Source: Stentor coeruleus (taxonomy: Eukaryota; Ciliophora; Heterotrichea; Heterotrichida; Stentoridae). Taken from it: 64,000 nt of DNA. Position 1 is the first letter of the stretch, and each line of letters starts with the position of its first letter. The position numbers and the translations under genes were made by a program. The stretch spans positions 1 to 64,000 of the forward strand of contig MPUH01000279.1 in NCBI GenBank assembly GCA_001970955.1, read 5' to 3'. Below, one piece after another: positions 50,940 to 62,121 of the stretch. The notes under the pieces are model-generated. The model saw only the letters and a program-made list of their open reading frames with translations. It searched no databases and had not been told where the DNA came from.

Positions 50940-52301
50940 ATGGTCGAACGACACTTACTCAAAATTTTTGCTTCTTTAAACCCTCCTCGAGAACTGAAAA
51001 ATTCTGTAGCACTAATCTTTCAAAGTACATACAAAAAAGTTTGTGAATCGATCAAAGCGAAAATTCACAAAGCCTCTAAACCAAAGAATATTGTAAAAGT
51101 AAACCCTGAGCCTAAAAAAACACAAACTCGATCCTTGTCTTCAGATATTAAGATTGTGAGAAAAAACTACTTAGAAAATTTTATCGAAAAACTAGGTGAA
51201 AATAAAACTCAAGCAGCTAAATTTATCAAAGACCAAAAAAAACGTGAAGAAAGGCAAAAACAAAGAGAAGAAGAGTTTCAAAAAAAAAGAAATGAAGAGT
51301 TTGAATTAGAAGAAAGACTTCGTGAAGAAGAAAGGCTTAAACAAGAAATAGAAAAGCATAAAAAAATCGAAAAGCTTCGAATGAGTTCAGAAAGACGAAA
51401 AAATGAACTTAGTTATTACAAAGAACTTTTAGTATCAAAAGATAGAGAATCTGGGTCAGTAACACCTTATTATAAACATATAGAAGAAGAATTTGTATAT
51501 AAAGTTGAGATTCCTGAATTAGAACGAAGAAAAAGAGAACTACAACAAAAAAGGGAAATGTTTAAACCTATAAGTCTAAGTGAAATCAGAGAGCATGCGA
51601 AAAAAGTTGAAGCAATGATGCAAGAAATACAAACGAGAAAAAAGCAAAGCCAAAGGTCAAGAATATTAGACGAGCGGATAGCGAATATTTCTCACATCAA
51701 AACAAAAATGCTAGTTGATGTAATCAAAGAAAAAAGGCAAGTAGCTGAAGCTGAGACTCTAAAATACAATGAAAAAAAAAACAGATATGATAAGAAAAAA
51801 CAATATTCACAGATTGTTAATGAAATGTTCCCGCCTTCAATTGACAAGTTTAAAGAACAAGAAATGAAACTTATAAAAGCTCGATTGCAGATACCTGTGA
51901 AACTTAAGACCCCAAATTTAACTTCAAATGATAATAGTAGAACTGATTATACTAGAAGTGTTTCAGTACAACCACACAAGTGGAAGAGGAATAATATGAT
52001 TCCTGAACCTCCTGAAAAACGTGAAGGAAAACCAGTTTTTTACCTTGAAGAGCAGAGGAAAAAACGTAATGTTAGTGAAAGTGTTGATACAAGTTTACTT
52101 TCTTGGAAAGATAAAGTTGAAAATTGTGAAGATAGTGAAGAAAAATTGAAGATATTGAAAATCAATGCTGAAAAACTTGAAAAAGCTGCGAAAAGATTGG
52201 AATTGAAACTTAATAGCAAGAATCTTAATGTTGATATGGCTAAAAAGGTGGATGATTTGTTGATAAACTCTATCAGAGCTAAGTTAGACTATTTGAAATA
52301 A
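50940..52301 (+). CDS. Charged coiled-coil protein of unknown function
   Basis: 453 residues. The first ~60 are helical and basic; about 90-165 is a very charged Glu/Lys/Arg helix (REERQKQREEEFQKKR), followed by further coiled segments at 195-300 and 400-450. A linker near 340-375 is Pro-rich. No enzyme motif. Such proteins in ciliates are often axonemal or basal-body components, but the family is not recognised. It lies 69 bp after PGS1 on the same strand. Confidence 0.72.
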   Translation: MVERHLLKIFASLNPPRELKNSVALIFQSTYKKVCESIKAKIHKASKPKNIVKVNPEPKKTQTRSLSSDIKIVRKNYLENFIEKLGENKTQAAKFIKDQKKREERQKQREEEFQKKRNEEFELEERLREEERLKQEIEKHKKIEKLRMSSERRKNELSYYKELLVSKDRESGSVTPYYKHIEEEFVYKVEIPELERRKRELQQKREMFKPISLSEIREHAKKVEAMMQEIQTRKKQSQRSRILDERIANISHIKTKMLVDVIKEKRQVAEAETLKYNEKKNRYDKKKQYSQIVNEMFPPSIDKFKEQEMKLIKARLQIPVKLKTPNLTSNDNSRTDYTRSVSVQPHKWKRNNMIPEPPEKREGKPVFYLEEQRKKRNVSESVDTSLLSWKDKVENCEDSEEKLKILKINAEKLEKAAKRLELKLNSKNLNVDMAKKVDDLLINSIRAKLDYLK

Positions 52302-52624
52302 GCAGTTTTGTATAAAAAATATTTAATTTCCTTTTTGTTATGAATTGCAAATTAGCTGATAGATGTATGAATATTTATTATAAACTTTAAATAGAATAGA
52401 TAAAAGTATTTGGATGATTTATAATAATCTTATAAATAATACTACGACCTAAGACTTAAAATCTTTATAGAGTCAAAAAAAAGTTTATTATATATACATC
52501 TTCTAACCAAATTACTTCAAATATTACCTTTATTATTATAACTATATGTATTTTAGCTTAAAAATATATATTAAAAACTCTAATATAAAACAATAAGCCT
52601 ATACTGATAACTCATTAATAAATC
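52302..52624. other. Spacer between convergent genes
   Basis: AT-rich; no gene or RNA recognised. Confidence 0.5.
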
Positions 52625-55600
52625 CTAACTAAATTTCTTTTTTCTAGCTTTAAGCCCTTTAAGCACACCAAGTTTCGCTTTATCAACCACCTTATTAAGT
52701 TTTCCAGCTGTTTTCACTGCTTTTCTCTTATTAACAATATCAGCTGAATATTGAACATAAGCAAAAGGTTTTGATTTATCAAGTTTTTTACTCTTAACAG
52801 TATCTTTCTCAGTGAATTTCGCTTTTTTCATAGGTTTTTCATCTGAATCCGAAGAAGAAGACCCATCATCAGAGTCTTCATTTATAACAAACTTATCATC
52901 CTGCAACGCAAACTCCTGAGTTTTTTCCTGACTCTTCTTAATTTTCTGAGTAGCAGGTAAATCCAACGGGTTCATAAAATGATACTCTCTAGGTAAAGGT
53001 TGTTGTTTTTCAGCATTTTTCTGTTTTTTCCTCATATATTCCGCATCAAGATCAACTTCCATTTCCCCTTCATCATCTTCTTTAACATTTTCCTTCTTCT
53101 TCCCTTTAACTTTTTTACTTTCCCTATAAATATAATGAAGCAATTTCTTATGTTCTTCAGGGAAAATCTTCTCAAGTTTCTCATACGAACATTTCCTTAT
53201 AAGTTTTTCTAATATAAACCTAACATAATTCCTCATCGACCCTTCAATTTCTTCTTTATTTGTGAATATCGGTTCAAAAATTTTTGGGGCTAAAGAATAT
53301 GCTGAAGATTCACTTAATAATGGAATAACAGCTTTGATGTATTTTAAAGCTGATCTTGCTACTTCTTTACTTGGGTCTTTTAATAATAAAACTATAACTG
53401 TTACTATACTAAAAATCCCATTATCTTGTTCTAATTCTGAAGTGTACATTTGATGTTCGCTACCATATGAGAAGTTTTTAGTTAAAAGTTTTAGCATATC
53501 GACTGTTGTAGATTTTGTTGAATCTATATTAGAAGCTAATCCACCAAGAATACAATTCCATAAGTTCATAAAGAGAGAATTTGAGTATAAGTCAATAGCA
53601 AGTTCTAAAGTATAGGATTTACAGAGTTCACGGGTTTTATGGCTTTGAGATTTCATACAGTGGAGGATTTCTATTAAGTATTTGTTTAGTAGAAGAAGTT
53701 GTTTATCTGAAGGGTATGTGATGAATAGCTCATGGTAAACTTTAAGACGGTCTTTACGAGCGGTTTCACTACAGATTTTGATCTCACCAGTTAAAAGCAA
53801 TGATTCTACAAGAGGGGTGTCTATTGGTGCTAAACTTTTGAGGATTCGATATGCTTTTTTTTGAAGCTTCCAATCGTTACTTTCTATATAAGCTGTGATA
53901 AATTTAACTAAGATTTCCTTATCGCTTTGTTCTAGAGAGGCTAATTTACTGCAAACTCTCACTAGAAGGTCCATTAGTAAACTTGCTTCAGATGCTTTGT
54001 TGGCTTGTTTGGACTCAAGAACTTTTTGAATCAACCTTTTACACATTTTCTCAGCGTATTGAGCACTGATTGGATAATCTTTGAGTAAGATTAATATTGA
54101 TTTTTCTGGTTGGGCTAGGTAGTTTGTAAATAATATTGGGACAAATTTATCTTCGACCATAGTAAAAATTGGTAGTGTTTGTTTATTCATAGTTTTCTTT
54201 AAGCCTATTAGTATGTTTGCTTTAATGTCGTTACTTTTACCCATGATTTTGGATAATAAAGGTAGTTTTTGTTTTAGGATTTCTTTTTGCTCGAAGGTCC
54301 ACTGTGTTAGATTACAAAAGGCAGGAAAAGCTTTCCAAATTTGCGTTATTAATATTGAATATTGATTAGCGGAATTCATAAGTCCTTGAGCAGTACATTC
54401 TCCATGAAGCTTTTCCAACTGTTCGCCAATCGGGAAAATTTCATTGAAAAAATACACCAAGTCTCCTTGTATGGCATGCGAAATCAATACAAGCAATATC
54501 CAAGACCGAGAATGTTCCAAAAAATTCTCACTTTCCAAAGATATCAAATGCGGTCTAAAAGGCAAAATACTAAAAAACTGTTGACATCCCAAAGTGTTTA
54601 TAATAGTAGCTATAAGTTTCTGATATTTCTCATTACTGTGCCATTTTATCGCAATAATATCAAGTTCAATAACTAATCTTTGAATAATATGAGCAGATTT
54701 ATTACCAAGCTGTTGAGCATAAACAGAAAGTACTGGAAAGATAATCTCAAGAATATCAGTAAACCTTTCATTTAGCAGATAAACCATAATAGCGTTTATT
54801 TTTTGTATAGGCTTAACACCTTGTTCTTCAATATTTAAAACATCAAAACTTAAAGCTAAATCTTGTGCAGGGTCAAGTTCTTCAGCATTTGCAGGACTAA
54901 TACAACGAAGGATTACAGAAATTAGCGATGAACAAGCTGCATGTTGGACATTAAACTGATTAGAAAGAAGAAATTCACTTATTGTAGATATCCCTCTAGC
55001 AAGTTGTTTATAGCATTCATTACTATCAGCTTTATTGAAATAATTTAAAGCTTGAGTTAGAGCTTGTATATAAGAAATTTGAAGTTCTTCACTACCTCCT
55101 GCAAGCACTGGTGCTGATAAAAGATTCGTCAAATATCCACTAATAACATCTCTAGGCAAATTCAACCCAGCAAAAAGCGCTTCTAAAGCCAAATATGCTT
55201 TTGTCGTAACTTGTAAAGACATATTCTGTAAACACAATGCAAGAATTTTATCAGTCATCTGATACACATCTCTAAGTGGAATCAACTGCAAATAAGCTGT
55301 TAAAAATCCTAAAGCATTAACAACTGTCTCTGTTTTTACATGTTTTGTTTGCATTTCAATAAGTTCCATAAAATTACTAGTCACATATTCTGTCACTTTT
55401 GGTACATTAATCAACCCTTTTCTTAAAAGTCTTATCAAAGAACTACATGCTTGAATTCTTGCATACTCATGAGTATCGACAACAAGTTCAAGCATTGTTT
55501 GTAGAACTTTTGTCTTATCAGACCATTCTTCCCATTCTTGTTTTGTGATAACTTGTAACAATCTTTCTAATACTTTGACTGAATACTTGGCTAAGGTTTC

Positions 55601-55885
55601 TGAATCTTTACGGAGTAAGGATAAAACACTAAGTTTTATTGTTTGGAATTCCTTTTGGATTAAAGCTATTGGTATAGCTTGTAGGGAACAAGCTAATAAA
55701 AGGACTGATGCTTCTTGGTGTACGAGCTCTTCAGGGTTTTGGAGCATGTCTAACACGGCTGCATAGTAAAATGTTGGGCTTTTGTTTGGTAGTGTTTGAT
55801 CAAGAGCTTTTAGTAAGAGATTAGCCTTTTGATAGACTGGGTTCGACTCTGTGTGGGCTCGGACTTTTAAGAAGCAGTCAGCCAT
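52625..55885 (-). CDS. RRP12: RRP12-like ribosome biogenesis factor
   Basis: 1086 residues. HEAT-like helical repeats run through about 1-950, including the NUC173-type region in the first half. The segment near 925-955 (RNYVRFILEKLIRKCSYEKLEKIFPEEHKKLLHYI) matches the conserved C-terminal RRP12 motif R-x-I-LEKLIRK-x-G-x3-L. The last ~130 residues are acidic-then-basic and disordered with nuclear localisation-like KKAKF and KARKKKF. Yeast Rrp12 is a karyopherin-like protein needed for export and maturation of both ribosomal subunits. No intron; the length is near the family norm (about 1200-1300) but somewhat short. Confidence 0.9.
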   Translation of the reverse strand: MADCFLKVRAHTESNPVYQKANLLLKALDQTLPNKSPTFYYAAVLDMLQNPEELVHQEASVLLLACSLQAIPIALIQKEFQTIKLSVLSLLRKDSETLAKYSVKVLERLLQVITKQEWEEWSDKTKVLQTMLELVVDTHEYARIQACSSLIRLLRKGLINVPKVTEYVTSNFMELIEMQTKHVKTETVVNALGFLTAYLQLIPLRDVYQMTDKILALCLQNMSLQVTTKAYLALEALFAGLNLPRDVISGYLTNLLSAPVLAGGSEELQISYIQALTQALNYFNKADSNECYKQLARGISTISEFLLSNQFNVQHAACSSLISVILRCISPANAEELDPAQDLALSFDVLNIEEQGVKPIQKINAIMVYLLNERFTDILEIIFPVLSVYAQQLGNKSAHIIQRLVIELDIIAIKWHSNEKYQKLIATIINTLGCQQFFSILPFRPHLISLESENFLEHSRSWILLVLISHAIQGDLVYFFNEIFPIGEQLEKLHGECTAQGLMNSANQYSILITQIWKAFPAFCNLTQWTFEQKEILKQKLPLLSKIMGKSNDIKANILIGLKKTMNKQTLPIFTMVEDKFVPILFTNYLAQPEKSILILLKDYPISAQYAEKMCKRLIQKVLESKQANKASEASLLMDLLVRVCSKLASLEQSDKEILVKFITAYIESNDWKLQKKAYRILKSLAPIDTPLVESLLLTGEIKICSETARKDRLKVYHELFITYPSDKQLLLLNKYLIEILHCMKSQSHKTRELCKSYTLELAIDLYSNSLFMNLWNCILGGLASNIDSTKSTTVDMLKLLTKNFSYGSEHQMYTSELEQDNGIFSIVTVIVLLLKDPSKEVARSALKYIKAVIPLLSESSAYSLAPKIFEPIFTNKEEIEGSMRNYVRFILEKLIRKCSYEKLEKIFPEEHKKLLHYIYRESKKVKGKKKENVKEDDEGEMEVDLDAEYMRKKQKNAEKQQPLPREYHFMNPLDLPATQKIKKSQEKTQEFALQDDKFVINEDSDDGSSSSDSDEKPMKKAKFTEKDTVKSKKLDKSKPFAYVQYSADIVNKRKAVKTAGKLNKVVDKAKLGVLKGLKARKKKFS

Positions 55886-57220
55886 TTATATGATGTTTTT
55901 GCTTTGGGGTTTAGTTAGAAGGAAGAAGTGATGAAGAGTTTAGTGGAAGTTGTCCGGCTTTGGAGGGGGAGGTTTGGGAGAAAATTATGTTTGGAAATTT
56001 TTGTGCGATTATTTTGATGTTGGGGCTGGATATGGATTTTTTTGGATGGATTTTTTTTGATGTGTTTTATAAATTTTAGTTTTGGAATGGCAGATTTGAT
56101 GGAAAAAAGAATTCCTTTGTATGATTTAATTATTTGAGATAATATTAATTGGGTTTATCATAAAAAATTATATATGATATTGTAAATAGAATATTTTAGG
56201 TTGTCTTAGTAGTTATTATAATTAATTTATATTATCTAAGTTTTTTTTAACTTAATTCAATATGTTGACTTAAAATACGTAATGCTAAAACCATTTATAA
56301 ACTATATTTGCTTTCAAATACAACTAAATATTATTAAAGGATTAAAAGAGATTCTCTTTGCGGATTATTATACTTAAAGAGCTTTTTCTCTATCAACATC
56401 GTAAAAGAATCAGGTATTTTAGCATTTTTTATTTATATTCGAAACACTTAATTTTATGGAAGCATCATTTCATTTCCTTACATTTATCAGTACAATATCA
56501 GATGTCCTGCTTACTCTAAACTCTATTTTAAAAATCTTTAAACAAATAACTATAAAAACCATATCATTTAAGTATAAAATTCTTTAAGNTTTCTAATATT
56601 TTTTATAACACCTGCTTACTCTAAACTCTATTTTAAAAATCTTTAAACAAATAACTATAAAAACCATATCATTTAAGTATAAAATTCTTTAAGTTTTTAA
56701 TCAAGTCCCCAAACTTATAAATAAAATAATATAAAAAATATGGAAAGCTACTCTGCGTTGTTCCTAGCCAAATAGCAGTATGCTCACTAGTTACTCTATA
56801 CATTCACTCTATAAATCCCTCTTAATCATATTCACCTCAAGATTTCAGATTTCATATAAACTCTACAATTCTCTCAACTCAACTTTCTTTAGCAACTCCA
56901 TCCAGACATAAAAATCCAAAAAATAACCCAGAACCCTTATTTTATCATCATCCCAACCACCTCCTAAAATTTTCATCAATTTTTCTTTACCATTTTACCA
57001 TTTCATCTGATTTTGCCGCCCCATACCAACATCACTTTTTTGTGTCATACAATAAAAATCATATAATCCTCACAAAGACTTGTCAAAAACTTTTCCTTTT
57101 CAATACAACCATTTGTTAATCAAAATTCTACTTTTTATTACAAAACTTCTTATAAAATTCCATATGCCTATCATGATTATGTATTAAAACTTTAATAATC
57201 AATGGCAAATATTAAATAAA
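55886..57220. other. Long spacer between divergent genes
   Basis: 55900-56110 is G-rich on the plus strand (5' flank of RRP12) and 56810-57180 is C-rich and G-poor (5' flank of the TPR gene). Between them is AT-rich DNA with the 83-bp duplication around the N at 56589. No gene or tRNA recognised. Confidence 0.6.
56506..56693. repeat. 83-bp duplication around a single N, with 21 bp between
   Basis: Copies 56506-56588 and 56611-56693 are identical; the N at 56589 is followed by 21 bp of other sequence. Probable unmerged contig ends. Confidence 0.88.
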
Positions 57221-59581
57221 ATGACTGACAACAGAACTACTCAATCAAGCCCTTCAGTACCAGATGTATTAAACACAAACCCATCATTTAATGAAGAAAT
57301 GATTGAAAATTTCTATGATTACTGTCGAGGACAGCTGAAAATTTGCAAAAAAAACGCTTTTATACTAACAAGGTACAAAGAGATAAATGGGCATAGTTTT
57401 TATGACTCTGGACATTCATTAGTAGAAAGCCAACAAGCTGAAGACAAACTTATGGAAAAAATCGCGGAAAGGAGAAAACTGCGAGAACAAGAATCTCTTG
57501 AAAACACTGGAAAAAAGTTAAACGGTATTTCATCTTTAAGTCAAACTCATACTTTAATCTTTTTCATACTTCGAGGAAAAGATATTAAAAATTTAGTTCC
57601 GGATTATGAGTATGAAGTATGCAAACAACATTTTACTCAAATGTTAGAAAGAGACTCAAACTGTCATGAAGCACATTTTGGCCTAGGCCGTCTGGCAAGT
57701 TTTGAAGGTAGATATTTTGAAGCTTTAACTTATGTAGAAAAGGCAATTTCATTAAGACCAGACCCTTTTTATATACAATGGAGTATAACCTTATCAGTAA
57801 AAACAAATAAACCAATAAAATTTTTATCAAGTCCAAAAAGTATTTTATGCTGTTTACATCAAAAATCAGCATCTCAAGATATGCTTATGACAAGACTAGA
57901 AACCCTTCCAGAATCCCCAGAAACTTTATGGTGTAATATGGAACTATGTAGAAATGGTGTTGAAACTGAAGCTGCTGAGTATTTTGCAACAAAACTTAAA
58001 GATATCGATCCTTATTTAGGGTATTTAGCATGGAGTGAACTTTATATGGACACAGATATAGACAAATCTAAAGATATAATGAAAGAGCTTATTGGAAAAT
58101 ATCCATATCGGCCTGAAGCTTATGCTAAACTATGGTGTTATTATTATTATACAGAAAAAAGCTATGAAGCTGCTGAAGATATTGCATCAGAAGCCTTTTT
58201 AAGAGTTACAAGCCCAGAGTATAACAATTATTATATAATAATGTGTATTGCTTGTGCAAAATCTTACTTCAAAACAGGAAAAGTTTCAAGTGCTTTACAG
58301 TTGTTACAAAAGAAATTCCTTGAAAATAGTGAGTATCCTATATTTTTATATGAATTTGCTAGACTTTCATGTAAATCTGAAGATAATACTTATGCTGCAG
58401 GGGCTGTTGGGGCTTTAAAAGAATGTGCGAGACTCTGTAGTTCATCACGTTTAGGGAAAATTTACTATTGGCTTTCAAAAGCTTATATGCAAAATCGGCA
58501 TCATTTAGAAGCTTATAAATATATAGTAAAAGCTCAAGCTGAGTTTGAAAATTTACCACAAACTAAAAGGGATCAGTTGAAAATATGGTCAAATGATATG
58601 CAAATGTATATAAATGATGTGCAAAAAGCTGAAAAATATCTTGAAGGCGATGAATTAACACCTAAAGTTATAGATGAATGTTTAGAAATATGTAATAAAG
58701 TTAAAGGTTATCATAAAGTCTCAGCTGGGATACTCAATGCTAAAATACTTTGGAAACTAGGAAAAAGAAAAGAAGCTATTGATAAATTGCAAAGTATCTG
58801 TAATTTGACTGGAATAAGGATGATTGGATTTACTTTGTTGTTTAAATATTTAAAAGCTACAAGTGAATATGCAGTATTAGAAAGAAGTGCTTTTGAAATG
58901 ATCACAAAATGTAAAAACACTTATGTTCCTACTGAGTTCTGGGTCAAGTCTAATATTTTATATGCGAAATCCTTAGTCAAAAATGGAAAACCCCAAAAAG
59001 CAATTCTTATATTAAAATCAATAGCTAAAGTTTTTACCCCATTACCATTTATCAACATTCCTTTTACAAGAGCATTACAAAGAGCTACATCTGTAGAACA
59101 ACTTATGAACCCAAGTTCGTTACATTTTCATCTTTATGATACATATAAAAGTTCATTTACTTCTATAAGAGAATTTGGAACTAAAGTTATTGATGAAAAT
59201 GATGCACCTGTACCAGAAATTCAAGAGTTTAAAGGAAGAAGGATGCAAAGAACAGCTACAGAAGGATTATCATCATTTAAGAAATTCTTTGTATTTTTGA
59301 ATAATATGTCAGATGATGTTGATGGAGAAAGTACAGGGTTTATGCCTACAAATCCTCAGGAAAATAATTTTGTTGGAATTTCGATTTATTCAAAACCTAA
59401 GTTCCTTTATTTGATTGCTAAAACTACGTTGAAGTATAATATTTATGTTGAAGATGGGATTTGTGCTATTAAAGATTATATGGAAATATTGAAGTTTAGG
59501 AGTAATAGTGCAAAGACTGCGGTTAGGGCAAATAAAGCTGAGACAATATTTTCATATTTGAATGAGATACGCCGTAATTAA
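57221..59581 (+). CDS. TPR-repeat protein of unknown role
   Basis: 786 residues. After a polar N-terminus (1-110) there are tetratricopeptide-like helical hairpins over about 125-600, for example CHEAHFGLGRLASFEGRYFEALTYV at about 147-171. The tail (about 600-786) is less regular, with a Ser/Gly-containing stretch. The first TPR resembles those in APC subunits and TTC proteins, but I cannot assign one. Likely a scaffold. ATG at 57221 is the first in frame, after a strongly C-rich flank. No intron. Confidence 0.78.
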   Translation: MTDNRTTQSSPSVPDVLNTNPSFNEEMIENFYDYCRGQLKICKKNAFILTRYKEINGHSFYDSGHSLVESQQAEDKLMEKIAERRKLREQESLENTGKKLNGISSLSQTHTLIFFILRGKDIKNLVPDYEYEVCKQHFTQMLERDSNCHEAHFGLGRLASFEGRYFEALTYVEKAISLRPDPFYIQWSITLSVKTNKPIKFLSSPKSILCCLHQKSASQDMLMTRLETLPESPETLWCNMELCRNGVETEAAEYFATKLKDIDPYLGYLAWSELYMDTDIDKSKDIMKELIGKYPYRPEAYAKLWCYYYYTEKSYEAAEDIASEAFLRVTSPEYNNYYIIMCIACAKSYFKTGKVSSALQLLQKKFLENSEYPIFLYEFARLSCKSEDNTYAAGAVGALKECARLCSSSRLGKIYYWLSKAYMQNRHHLEAYKYIVKAQAEFENLPQTKRDQLKIWSNDMQMYINDVQKAEKYLEGDELTPKVIDECLEICNKVKGYHKVSAGILNAKILWKLGKRKEAIDKLQSICNLTGIRMIGFTLLFKYLKATSEYAVLERSAFEMITKCKNTYVPTEFWVKSNILYAKSLVKNGKPQKAILILKSIAKVFTPLPFINIPFTRALQRATSVEQLMNPSSLHFHLYDTYKSSFTSIREFGTKVIDENDAPVPEIQEFKGRRMQRTATEGLSSFKKFFVFLNNMSDDVDGESTGFMPTNPQENNFVGISIYSKPKFLYLIAKTTLKYNIYVEDGICAIKDYMEILKFRSNSAKTAVRANKAETIFSYLNEIRRN

Positions 59582-60242
59582 GGTTATTATTTATATATCA
59601 TGGCTAGGTGTTTTATATAGAAAAAATAGGAATAAAATTTTTTTAGATGGTGGAGGAATATAGATGGCTATGGTTTGGGTAATGGTTTAGAATTTTAATA
59701 TTTTATTAAACTAAACCTTTCTAAAATCTTTATTATAAATACTATACAATTATTTGGATATTTATTTATTTTGTTTAAGATTATCTCTACACTAAAATAA
59801 ATTAATTTATGTTTTGCAAAAATCTTCAACTCCTTTATATTTTTTATTTGATCTTTATGCGCCAAGTTTATCATATTCATATACTTTTTTAATTTCTAAA
59901 CTCAATAAACAATCTTTGATTTTAAATAATTATATCGTTTTAAGCATTTTTGATTAAAACTTATAATTAGGTGTAAAAGAAAATTTACGTTGTGTTAACT
60001 AAAATTACATTTGGATTATTATATAATATGCATATTTATTATAAGTTTTTATATTTTAACTTTTCTTATGTTTATATAAAGGTAAATTTAATCTCTATTA
60101 CCTAGATTTATTTAATTAATTATCAGCACCTTGTACTTTATGCTAAGACTAAAACCATTTTATTAAACTGAAGATATGCTATTTCTAACTTGCATATTGT
60201 TATTACTTAAATCATGCATCAAGTATGTTTAATTGTAAATAA
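59582..60242. other. Spacer between two plus-strand genes
   Basis: AT-rich; the first ~110 bp are G-rich as a 3' flank. A minus-strand frame at 59695-59880 is judged to be chance. Confidence 0.55.
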
Positions 60243-61454
60243 ATGAAAGCTTTCAAAATTTTTAGAAGGGTCTCTGAGTTAAAAGATATCAACAAAAGCA
60301 TGATAAAAAGAGAACTAGCTGCTGATGGTATCCAGAATGCTTTAAAAGCTGCAGCCTTTTATTTTTCAGGTTCGCAGGCAGTAAAAGCAGAACTCATGAG
60401 AGCATCTATTGATTTTTTGAACCATATCGTAATGCTTAGTGCCAATAGTCGGTCACTACAAAAACCTGACGAAAATTATAATTATGGTACCTTCTAGTAA
60501 GGCTATAAAAAACTCAAGAACATGGCTGTCTTACTTCCAGGTGTATGTTTTGGACTTTCAGGCATATACAACGTTATTTCACCTATAATAACTTTTTATT
60601 CAGGACTTGGGATTCCTGAACTTCATTTCAATACTACATCTTTGAGTGTAAGTAATAATTAGATTATTCTACTTTCAAGTATTGGAGAGTTTTACTTATA
60701 CTATAAAAATTTAGGAGACATAAGCAATGATAATAATTTACCTTTTTACCGACGCTGGATTGATAGATCAAAGCTTTCATATAGTATTATATTGAAAAAA
60801 AAAAGTATTGATCCTATACAAGATGCTATTGTAACTGAGAATGTTTTAGCGATAACTGGGGTAAGTATGCCTATATTAACATCACTTGCTTGTTATGCAA
60901 CAGGGTTAAACTGGATAGATTTAGTAGGTGAAGCTTCAAATGGAATTGTGCAAATCTATCTTGGATATCTTATCTGCAGAGAAAACATAGAAATCCTTTC
61001 AGGTAGAAGTATCGATTTAGAAAATAAAAGAAAGATTGTAAATATTTTAAAAGATCGTGAAGAAGTTTCTGATATCGCTGATTTCAAAACGGAATACATA
61101 GGTGACCAGAGTCTTAAAATTTCTGCTGCGGTTAAGTACAATTCTAAAGAGGTTGCGAATAATATAATTGAAGTGTTTGAAAATGATATTAAAAAAATTA
61201 CTCAAGATCCATTAAAGCAGCAGGAGATCAGAGAATTATTGGTTAAATCAACTGATTTGCTTTTCACTCACACTACAGAAATCATTAAGAATATGGAAGA
61301 AGATGTCCAGAAGCAATTCCCTAATGCAACTGAGATCGACTTAGAATTAGCAAAATCTAATATAAAAACGGAATATGAAGGAGTAGTTTCTCTCACTTCT
61401 TCTTCAGATTCTGATGGTGATGAGGCTACGAAAGTAGACAATATTAATAAGTAA
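60243..61454 (+). CDS. SLC30A9: Cation diffusion facilitator, ZnT9 (SLC30A9)-like, three exons
   Basis: Exons 60243-60486, 60502-60647 and 60663-61454 encode 393 residues; both introns are 15 nt (the first ends AAG, not TAG). The order of motifs follows ZnT9: SIDFLNH in the second helix, NYGYKKLKN in the loop, helices with GVCFGLSGIYN, then DLVGEASNGIVQIYLGYLI and the strongly conserved SGRSI, a cytosolic domain starting FKTEYIGDQ, and the C-terminal EIDLEL. The usual HxxxD pair of other CDF transporters is not complete, as in ZnT9. Animal SLC30A9 exports zinc from mitochondria and has also been described as a nuclear-receptor coactivator. The tail after 375 is acidic and Ser-rich. Confidence 0.85.
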
Positions 61455-62121
61455 AATTAGGTAAGAGCTTCTATTGGGATGTGGTTTAGCTATAGATAAC
61501 TAGGCGCGAAATTCTTCAGTATAGAGTATAAAGGAAGAATTTTTATTTATGATTCTTTTGTATTAGATTTAGGCTTAAGGTACTAGAAATGCTTAAATTT
61601 TTAAAATCGCACTGCTTAATAAAGAAAACAGATCAAATTAAAAGGAGGTTATCAATTATAAGGAAAATATATTCAAAGCTACATTATTATTTAAACTATA
61701 TTACTAATATCATATACTTACATAACTATTGAAATAGTTTATACTTCCACCATTTTAAATAGACTTCATTTATACTAAAATTACTAATATCTGCTTGCAT
61801 ATCTATATTCAATAATCACAACTCTTAAATCCCTTCCTAATAATACACTAAAAAACTCCAATAAATTTCTCACCAGCTACATACCTACAACAACTTATGA
61901 GAAACTCCCAGAAATAACTTAATAATTTTATAGTTTGCATAGTATATAAAATCTAACTTTTAAAGTATTTTTTAGTTTATAAATTATCAAAATTCCTTAA
62001 AAAGCACTTCATTAAACCTTTGCTATAGTCCTAATAATATTTTACCTTATTATCTTATATTCTATTTTTTACATAATTTTAGCCTATCTCTAACTATGAA
62101 AATCATTATAATATTATCGAA
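61455..62121. other. Spacer with C-rich 5' flank
   Basis: AT-rich; about 61740-62090 is C-rich and G-poor on the plus strand before the kinase gene. No gene recognised. Confidence 0.55.

Noticed and set aside
59695-59880. Open frame of 61 codons on the minus strand
   Set aside because: Ile/Asn/Lys-rich and in AT-rich spacer; no support.
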